From contig OU452236.1 in NCBI GenBank assembly GCA_911728455.2, positions 7,372,171-7,436,170 of the forward strand: a stretch of DNA of 64,000 nucleotides, read 5' to 3'. Below the pieces are notes generated by a model. It was given only the letters and a program-made list of their open reading frames with translations, did no database searches and was not told the DNA's origin. The DNA comes from Marthasterias glacialis (taxonomy: Eukaryota > Echinodermata > Asteroidea > Forcipulatida > Asteriidae). Shown here in pieces: positions 56,701 to 64,000 of the stretch (position 1 is the stretch's first letter; every line of letters starts with the position of its first letter). Position numbers and translations under genes: made by a program.

Positions 56701-59130
56701 AGAGACCATTATGTTGCTTTAAATGTTTCATTCCTCCAACATTTTCTCCAAATAAATAACTCAAAATTGAAATTAAACTGATCCTTGAAACTGTGCATAT
56801 ATTTGAACCTCAATATGAAGACGCGAAATAAAACGATGACGTCATGATAACGTCATCAGATGTTGAGTTACAATAAATCAAAGTTTATTAATTAAATCAG
56901 AACTCCTGAAGTGCACAATGGATTTTTACAATCTACACATCATCGCAAAGGTCTTTTGGAAACTATTTAAATATCTCAAAGAAATGACCCCAATTTGACC
57001 TTGTATTGCGGTTCAAACCGGAAGTTGAAGGAAACAATTGTTATAAAGCCATTATTTTCAGTTCTTTGGTCAGTATAAAACGAGCTTTGGACAGTGGTTT
57101 CAGTGTGTGAGTAGGTAAAGGACTCTGCGTTTTCAAGTTTAAAACTGATGACGTCATTACATTAAACAGCGTCCTCTGGTAACAAGTTTGAAAACAATGG
57201 TGCTACAACACTAATTGTAACGGCTTTTTAGGTGTTCGGGCTCTCAGCCCGGAACACCTCTTGATTTTGTTCGGTTTTTTAGGTGTTCGGACTCTGGTCC
57301 GATAACCTCTTGGTTTTGTTCGTTTTTTTTTTAAATACTTCTTCTTCTCCCTGGCGATTGTCCACCTTCAAATGCACACTTCCGAAGGTCATATAACCTT
57401 GAAACTTCATACATAGGTAGCATATGGCAAGGAGACGAAACATAACTCCTGAAGTACACAATGGATTTTTACAATCTTTACATCATCGGAAAGGTCATCC
57501 AAAACTGCGTAATCGCCCTACAGACATGACCCCAATTTGACCTTGTCTTCCGGTTCAAACCGGAAGTTGAAAATGTTGGAATTTTTTAAAAATTCATATT
57601 TTAAGAAGTAGGAAGTAGCTCTTTATTTAAAAATGCTAAGAGCTAGGAACATGATTCTTTCACCAAATACCAAGGTTCGGAAAGTTCATTCTCTGTTGCA
57701 CATTGGGTGACCTCTACTTCCGGTCAAACCGGAAGTAGCTCCTCGTGTAAGAGTGGTTAGAGTTAGGAACATGATTGTTTCGAGAAATATCAAGGTTAGG
57801 TAAGGTCTTTCTTTGTGAAACATAAAGTGACCTTTGCAACCTCTACTTCCGGTCAAACTGGAAGTAGCTCCTCATTTAAAATTAGTAAGAGCTAGGAACA
57901 TGATTCTTTCACAAAATAACAAGGTTTGGGATGGTCCTCTGTTGCATATTGCGTGGCCTGTGATGTCTACTTCCGGTCAAACCTGAAGTAGCTCGTCAAT
58001 TAAGATTGGTAAGAGCTTGGAACAGGATTCTTTCACCAAATACCAAGGTGAGGGAAGGTCCTTCTCTGTTACAAATTAAATATTATCTTTTAAAGAACAA
58101 TTTCATGTTCATATATTTAGATACTTTAGTTGCTACATCAAATAACAACTTTAAGTACTATAATCCGAACACCTTGTTTTTGTGATGTCACAAAAACCTA
58201 TGTCTAGTTCTTTTTAGTTTTTCTTCTCTTTTCCGAATGAAACTTGTCCGCAAGCAAACACATAGTTTGGAAGCTTGTATCAATTTGAACCTTCACATTT
58301 TTATACTATAACTTTGTAATGTATGAGATGTTGTAACGTCATGACGACATCAGGTTTAAAGGTACAGTGGTTTCAAACTTTAAAATTGCTTGTTTTAAAA
58401 ACCATCCATAACGAAAAGCAAAAAGATATGGCAATAATTATTTCATAATCCTATAGTAAAACAACAGCTTGAAATTTTTGTTTGTGTAGGTGACCTTGCC
58501 CGAGGTCACTTTCCAGTCGAAACCGGAAGTTGAAGTTTCTAGGTTTATGAGACAATATCTCATAAACCACACGTTCGATTGTCACGTAACTTTTCAGTAC
58601 TATTAAGATTTACATATATGCAACATCGTTTCAAATTATAAGAGTAGTCACGTGATCCAGTCGTAAATTTTGCCACAAAAACTGTATTTTGTGACTTATT
58701 TTTGACAAATTTTAGCGGCTAAATTATTTTGAAAGCCTCCGTCTTGAAAATGCAAGCAGCTATGCCAAAAATGTTTTCACCATCATACAGTACGTTAACA
58801 ACTTAACAACTTTGTATGTGTAAGTGACCTTATCCGAGATCATATTCTGGTCGAAACCGGATGTTGGAGTTCGTTACGAATCTAAAAAGCTACAAGTCAG
58901 AACTTCACATAACTTGATAGGTCTTAGAATGAATGTTACACATGACGAAACTGAAATTTGTTGATTATAAATACTTGGATTGGAAAGATATTGACGCTTC
59001 TTTTTAAAGTCTTCTCGGAGATACAAACTTTTAGTAACTCATGGCTATTTCTATGTATAATAGTCATGTACAAACGTCACGAACACCTAGTGTTTGTCAG
59101 GTGACAAACACTAAATTCTAGCTTGTTTTT
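53765..59130. repeat. Nested cluster of 'AGGTGTTCGG' inverted-repeat units
   Basis: AGGTGTTCGG heads occur near 53765, 53811, 57230 and 57279; inverted partners (CCGAACACCT, CGAACACCT) occur near 58175 and 59083. Between them the phrase AACTCCTGAAGTACACAATGG (or one-base variant) recurs near 54060, 56901 and 57445, and ACTTCCGAAGGTCATATAAC near 53920 and 57382. The palindrome CTTCCGGTTCAAACCGGAAG or close variants occurs at least eight times between 54.16 and 58.87 kb. Best read as several related non-autonomous elements inserted in and beside each other. A different MITE (54611-55663) is inserted within it. Confidence 0.7.
54611..55663. mobile_element. MITE, 'AGGGCCCAATTTCATAGAGC' family, long copy
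   Basis: The left end AGGGCCCAATTTCATAGAGC, followed by TGCTTAACGG, and the reversed right end AGGGCCCAATTTCAAAAAGC, followed by TGCTCAACAG, are terminal inverted repeats. Inner TGCTTAAGCA-type steps recur near both ends. About 1.05 kb with no long open frame, so other insertions are probably included. Confidence 0.7.
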
Positions 59131-59654
59131 TTTGGGGAGGGTGGCCAAGTAGTGGGGGAAAAGAAGTTACAAAAAAAATGTTATTTAATAATAATGTACC
59201 AAACCATTCATTTGTGCATTTTTTCAAGATCATTTGGCATTTGGGGGAGGGTTCTCAATGGGGGGGGGGCGCAAACAACAGGTAATTGGTTAATCATTCA
59301 AGGAATAAAAGTTATTTCTTAAATCTGAAGCAACCAAAAGTAGGCTACTGTCGAAACCACCGTTCGTGGAGACGATAGCGGAACGAACCTCATACTCATA
59401 CTCATAGTTCTAGGACTAGAAGTAGTAGGGAGCCTAGGCCTAAAAGTGTAAGATTATCAATTTTTGGAAATCGAAAAATAAACAACTTCAGGAAGCTTTT
59501 ATCTTGTAGATGATTGAAACATGCCTACATTATTATAAAACCCTCGTCGTTGACTATTATTATTACAGTAGTTGCCTAATAAATAAAAAACAAAACAATA
59601 AAATGGAATTGCGCTAACTCACCGATTCCACAGCAACGCTTTTTTTTACTAAGG

Positions 59655-59775
59655 CGGTGTCGTCCGAATCAAGTGACTTCGGCTACGGCAATGGCCTCTG
59701 GCTGCAACGACAACGTTGAAGAATAGGAATCCTCGGCGTTACGGCCGTGGCCACTGCCGAAGCTATTCATTTGGA
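59655..59775. repeat. Fold-back, GGTGTCGTCCGAAT ends
   Basis: GGCGGTGTCGTCCGAATCAA then GACTTCGGCTACGGCAATGG is mirrored by GCCGTGGCCACTGCCGAAGC then TATTCATTTGGACACGGCC. Family likeness to ends at 2.4 and 38.5 kb. A possible aminotransferase first-exon donor (CG|GTGAGT on the minus strand, exon end 59623) lies 30 bp away. Confidence 0.55.
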
Positions 59776-61278
59776 CACGGCCAATACTGCCTATATGGCG
59801 CCACCAACTATTGCAATGTGCTCAGTTTTTACTGGTTTTAAGGAGTACGGTGTCCCGGTGGCAACTTTTTTTCTGCAGTTCAGGGACGTCCCGGTGAGGC
59901 CATACGTGGAACAGCTGACTGCAGCGACTCATGAGCGACTCTGTATGGCTCTATAGCCGGCAGTCGTCTTAATATTTTTCAAAATAAATCTGTTTTTTAT
60001 ACTTGAAAATTATAATCATAGTTATAATCATATCGGTGAAACCATGGTGAAACAAAGCACTTGTAAATTTGATCAATTCAAGACGCTGTCGTCATCATTC
60101 ATTGTACACATGTTCTGTGGGCTAAAAAAAAATGAAACTTTTTTTAAGCAGGGTTTTGTGATATTCCTAAAAAATCATTATTAGCTAATAATTATAGTTC
60201 GTAAATGCATCCAGCCTGTAGGTGGCTGTTATTTTCTTCAGATTTAAATAAACAGGGCTGCCAATTTCCAGGCAATAGCCCGAATTGAGGCTTTTTCTTG
60301 TAAAATTACAATGATTTTTCATGAATTGAGAGTGTCTGTGCGTGACTATCAGGCTCTGGACAAAAGTCTGATTGACATCCCTAAAAGAAATCTTGCTCAT
60401 TGATTTACATCTCTAGCTTTATAGGATATTGTTCCCAGAAGCTTCTTCAAATATATAACTCCAGAAGTTACTGGAAGGTGGAACTGTCATCGTTTCAACA
60501 TAAAATTGTGGATCAGTTTCAGACCTTTTGGTCTGTAATGACTCTCCCCTTACCTATTGATAATTGCAATGAGATCGAAAAAGTTCAACAACATAGGGTC
60601 AGGGTTTTTTACTTGCAAAGACAGAACTATGAATTGTAAAGCAGTGGATGTATTACCTTTGGAAGATTAAGAATAATATTCATTTGAATGTTATTAAGTT
60701 TTTTTCATCGGGTTGGTCCTTTGTGCTAAACTCTTTGGGTGCCGTTTTGTTGCAAAAAAATGTTTAGGACTCAGTTAAGATTGGGGTGTTTAAACAAATG
60801 CACATTTCATTGCTTAAATTTCTTGACTACTTTGTTTTAGTTAGTTGCATTGTATATACGGTGTTTCAGTTGATGGGTTATTCAAAATTCATGTAAACTT
60901 GTATTTATTCGGCTACAAAACCGTTACAAATAATAGTTACACCTACAACATTCAACAGTTCAGATAATTATCGTTTGTGAATCATTATAAAAACACCGTG
61001 AGACGTTTGTCAATAAATTGGCGTTTCACAAATTCACACAATCCTGCTAGTGAACAACGCCCCAACCCACGCATTTACGCACCTGCCACATACCTTTACC
61101 AAGTGAAAAGGCACATTACCTCACCTTTATAACATTGCGTCTTTCAAATTTGTTTTCTTCAAGAACCACACAATCAGAACCTGAAAAGTGGAGATAAAAC
61201 AATAAAAAAATAACCTGAAAATATATTTTTGGTATTACAAGAAAAAACTGCGGAATCCTTGTGCGGAAATAAAAGCTC

Positions 61279-61832
61279 ATTCTTTTTTTTTTTAGATCGT
61301 GTCTTTTAATTTGTTTCTACTTAAACAAGGCATTAAAAGAAATTTAGATAAGAGTAATCACAACCAATGTGTGGCAGGGACTGATGATTCCCAGTTTTGT
61401 TAATAACGTATTGAGTTTATTTTTAATTCTTCTGCTTTTATAATTCAGTATCTCAAATTTTGATTTTGTTTCAATTGTTGTAACAATATATTCTTACGAT
61501 GAAGGTACATAATTTGTTTGTACAAAAACAAACGTGATTCACGTTGACTTTATTTTATTTATTTTTTACGGCCTCCTCCATTTCCCCATACAGCCGTCCA
61601 TTCCTCACCATTCTTATTACAAAGAGTGCGTTTGGAAAACCATGTCTAAAGGAGCTCATTTGACAGGTTGTATATTGGTCATTTCTGCTAATTCTGAGCC
61701 AATGTAAGATTTAAACTTTTCTTTGGCAGTCGGAGAGGACATAACTGTTAAATGATAAATCTAAATTTCTTTTAATGCCTTGTTTAAGTAGAAACAAATT
61801 AAAAGACACGATCTAAAAAAAAAAAAAGAATG
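61279..61832. mobile_element. 554-bp element with near-identical 70-bp inverted ends
   Basis: CATTCTTTTTTTTTTTAGAT then CGTGTCTTTTAATTTGTTTC at the left is mirrored at the right by GAAACAAATTAAAAGACACG and ATCTAAAAAAAAAAAA. The pairing runs through CTACTTAAACAAGGCATTAA and AAGAAATTTAGAT. Differences are limited to homopolymer length. The interior (about 410 bp) has no coding frame. Confidence 0.75.
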
Positions 61833-62309
61833 TTGTTTTAAGTTCTATGTATAGGCCTAAACCTTTTATCATAATAATGCTAATACAATTATGCTAGGCC
61901 TAATTTGAGGACAATATGCAAGGGCGCAGAGGGCATTTTCTTTGGGGGTGTGTATGTAATAGCCAATTCTCCAACCGGCATTTCGTTTTCGGGACGGGGG
62001 TGTATGGAAGCCAGTTTGCCGATTTTCCAATCTCCATAGGCCTACATTGTATTCAATAATGTCAAAGCAACAGACTTGTTTTGCAAATCACTGTGGGTAT
62101 CGCTAAACAACAGTGATTTTTAGTCACTAACATGGCTAAATTAATAGCCTTGGATGAACTTGTTCCACTTGATTTAATGCTTCACTTGCCAACTGATGCT
62201 CAAACTACAAACTGAGAAAATAACAGCGATGCTGTTTAAAAACCCTTCAGCCCGTATGGGCCTACATTGTACAGGTAACCAAGGATATCCATAAACCACA
62301 TGTTCCTAT

Positions 62310-62640
62310 ACCTGAGCATGACCTGGAATTGACATTTTCACCCCAAGACAATCCCAACTTTTCTTTCCCCAAGGCCAACCCCACCTAAGTTATAGTCCAA
62401 ATGTCACTTCTAACTGGAGTTATATGGTCCGGACACGATTTCACTTATGATCGCTTATGTGACCTTGACCTTTGACCTTTGACCTTTTCACCCCAAATGC
62501 AATCTCAACTTTCCTTTCCCCAAGGGCAACCCCCACCCAAGTCCAAATGTCAGCTCTAACTGGAGTTACGGTCCGGAAACGAAAGTGCCCGGACGGACGA
62601 ACGTCCGGACGACGGCCCGACGGACGGACGGACGCCGTAG
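62310..62640. repeat. Tandem pair of 'TTTTCACCCCAA...GTCCGGA' repeat, CGGACGGACG tail
   Basis: Two units, starting near 62336 and 62486: TTTTCACCCCAA, CAACTTT(T/C)CTTTCCCCAAG, GTCCAAATGTCA, TCTAACTGGAGTTA, GGTCCGGA. Between them GACCTTGACCTTTGACCTTT; after the second a CGGACGGACGG-type microsatellite. I recall this repeat type from several marine invertebrates. Confidence 0.65.
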
Positions 62641-63399
62641 GCTATGCCAAATTATACCCCTCCTGCCGCACCCTTGCATGAATGTATTGGTCTCAACTTT
62701 ACTTTTAATACTTAAACATATTATAGGCCTATTTCCAACAATCCATACACAAATCGTCAGGGTATTGTTCAACATACATGCATGTTGATGCAGAAGTTCA
62801 AGACATTTACTAAAAATCTTATAAAGGCAGTTAACATGATTTTTTTTTATTATTCCCCTTTTAAAACCAGTATGCCCACATTAGAAGCCTAAGCTTTTCC
62901 TCCCCAATGTATTATCCTTTAAATAAAAATGTGGACATGGTTTTGTACAAGACAGCATGCTTGCATAAGTGTGATTGATCTAACATGATGGATTTTAACG
63001 ATCTGACCACACCTTGTACTTTAATTAACAAGCAGCTTGTACATGAGATGAGACCTTGTCCACATAAAAGATGTTAGACCTAGGAATACATAACCCACTA
63101 GCCTGATTTGTGTTTAAATAATTATTTGGTCAATTGTTCATGTCGAATAAATATTGAACGACCCTCAGTAAATGACTATGGATTCTGGGCTATATCTAGA
63201 AATCTGAGTGGGAAACCTACACACTGCATCTAACTGTTTTGCATGCATAGTCTGGCCCAATACTTTACCCTTTTGTAGGTGTCTGCATTCTATAAAAACT
63301 CGTATTATTTAAGGTGAAGAACAAACAATCATTTGTGGTAAAAACAATCCTATTTATTATAGGCCTCCAAAGAAGTTGTATTATTCTGGTAAAAAGCTA

Positions 63400-64000
63400 A
63401 CGTACGTGTAAAGCCTACATCATTGCTGAATTCATGACATTTGAAAGAAAGACATAAATTTAAAGTTCTGCTTCTGCAAATTCCTATACCAATCAAGAAA
63501 AAAGTATTTTGTTTTAAACCAATCATCTATGAGAGAAAAAAATCATAATCTTAGGCCTAATTTTGTTTCGTCCTGGTTGAAAATGAAGTTACATGTAGGC
63601 CTACGTCATTGCTGAATTCATATTTTTTATAACAGCAAATTCCTACCAACGAACAACAAAAGGATTTTGTTTTCGACCAATATCTGTGAGAAAATAATAA
63701 TTTTAGGCCTAATTTTGTTCGTTCTGGTTGAAAGTGAAGTGAGTTTTTTTGAAAGACCAATCTGTGAGTAAACAATCTAATTTTTAGGCCTAAATTTTGT
63801 TTCATTCTGGTTGGGAAAGCGAAGTTACGTGTAGGCCTACATTTAAAAAACGTTCATGAAATTTCTTCAAATTCATATAAGCTATACACGAACATGATTT
63901 TGGGTTTGGGCCTAATTTGTTTTTAATTCTGATTAAAAGAGCTAAGTTACGAGTAGGCCTACATCATTGATAAACTCATGACATTTATGAAAGACATAAC
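63400..64000. repeat. Degenerate long-period tandem repeat, runs off the window
   Basis: Phrases recur in order: (A/G)GGCCTACATCATTG(C/A)T near 63412, 63595, 63832 and 63956; TTCATGACATTTGAAAGAAA near 63430 and 63971; TTTTAGGCCTAATTTTGTT near 63552, 63701 and 63781. Period irregular, about 120-240 bp. The end lies beyond the window. Confidence 0.6.

Larger units (their letters stand above)
53266..64000. other. 5' region and upstream flank of aminotransferase; no coding gene seen
   Basis: Starts inside the aminotransferase first (5' UTR) intron. No exon with protein-family character was found on either strand. Repeats listed separately cover 53.7-59.1 kb and several later parts; 59.8-61.2 kb shows nothing I can name beyond AT-rich sequence. 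Confidence 0.5.

Noticed and set aside
59747..59956. 69-codon plus-strand frame
   Set aside because: Overlaps a fold-back repeat end, starts at GTG-type codon and shows no family features.

Overview
This is a eukaryotic, animal-type nuclear window. Genes are split into short exons with GT-AG introns, there is no operon organisation, and more than 85% of the sequence is intronic or intergenic DNA crowded with small inverted-repeat transposons and tRNA-derived SINEs. The repeat repertoire resembles what I remember from echinoderm genomes: a 'TTAA AGGCAGGGG' element, a 'GGGCCCAATTTCATAGAGC' element, frequent 'TAGGCCTAC' strings and a GACCTTTGACCTTT / CGGACGGACGG repeat. An echinoderm is therefore my best guess. 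This is inference; I ran no search.

Five protein-coding genes can be reconstructed exon by exon, with splice phases that agree throughout. (1) Minus strand, 13477 to 6499: a 1-acyl-sn-glycerol-3-phosphate acyltransferase (AGPAT1/2 type), 6 coding exons, 273 aa. (2) Plus strand, 13794 to 18818: a stand-alone FERM-fold protein related to the FERM module of SNX17/SNX27/SNX31, 8 exons, about 310 aa. It starts head-to-head with AGPAT about 0.3 kb away. (3) Minus strand, 26093 to 24739: ISCA1, the mitochondrial iron-sulfur cluster assembly factor, 3 exons, 134 aa. (4) Plus strand, 28686 to 33335: UHMK1/KIS, a Ser/Thr kinase with a C-terminal U2AF-homology motif, 7 coding exons, 441 aa. (5) Minus strand, 53265 to 45654: a class-V PLP aminotransferase (isopenicillin-N-epimerase-like) with an N-terminal membrane anchor, 6 coding exons, 451 aa, plus evidence for an upstream non-coding exon. 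The genes are functionally unrelated (phospholipid synthesis, cargo or receptor binding, Fe-S assembly, splicing-linked signalling, amino-acid-type PLP chemistry), as is normal for animal gene neighbourhoods.

The rest is repeats. Non-autonomous DNA transposons are very dense. They include a pogo/Tigger-like element with a TA duplication, two elements flanked by TTAA (piggyBac-like), a 129-bp near-perfect palindrome with an exact 9-bp target duplication, and several fold-back elements. At least three tRNA-derived SINE families are present. A degraded retrotransposon gag lies near 41.5-42.2 kb. A 1.5-kb minisatellite of about 23 units of about 66 bp fills an aminotransferase intron. Its unit matches the end of an inverted-repeat element whose body lies directly at the array border, and a single-copy relative sits in an AGPAT intron. 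From about 53.7 to 59.1 kb the DNA is a nest of related inverted-repeat units. The last 4.7 kb (59.3-64 kb) holds no gene I can support, only repeats.
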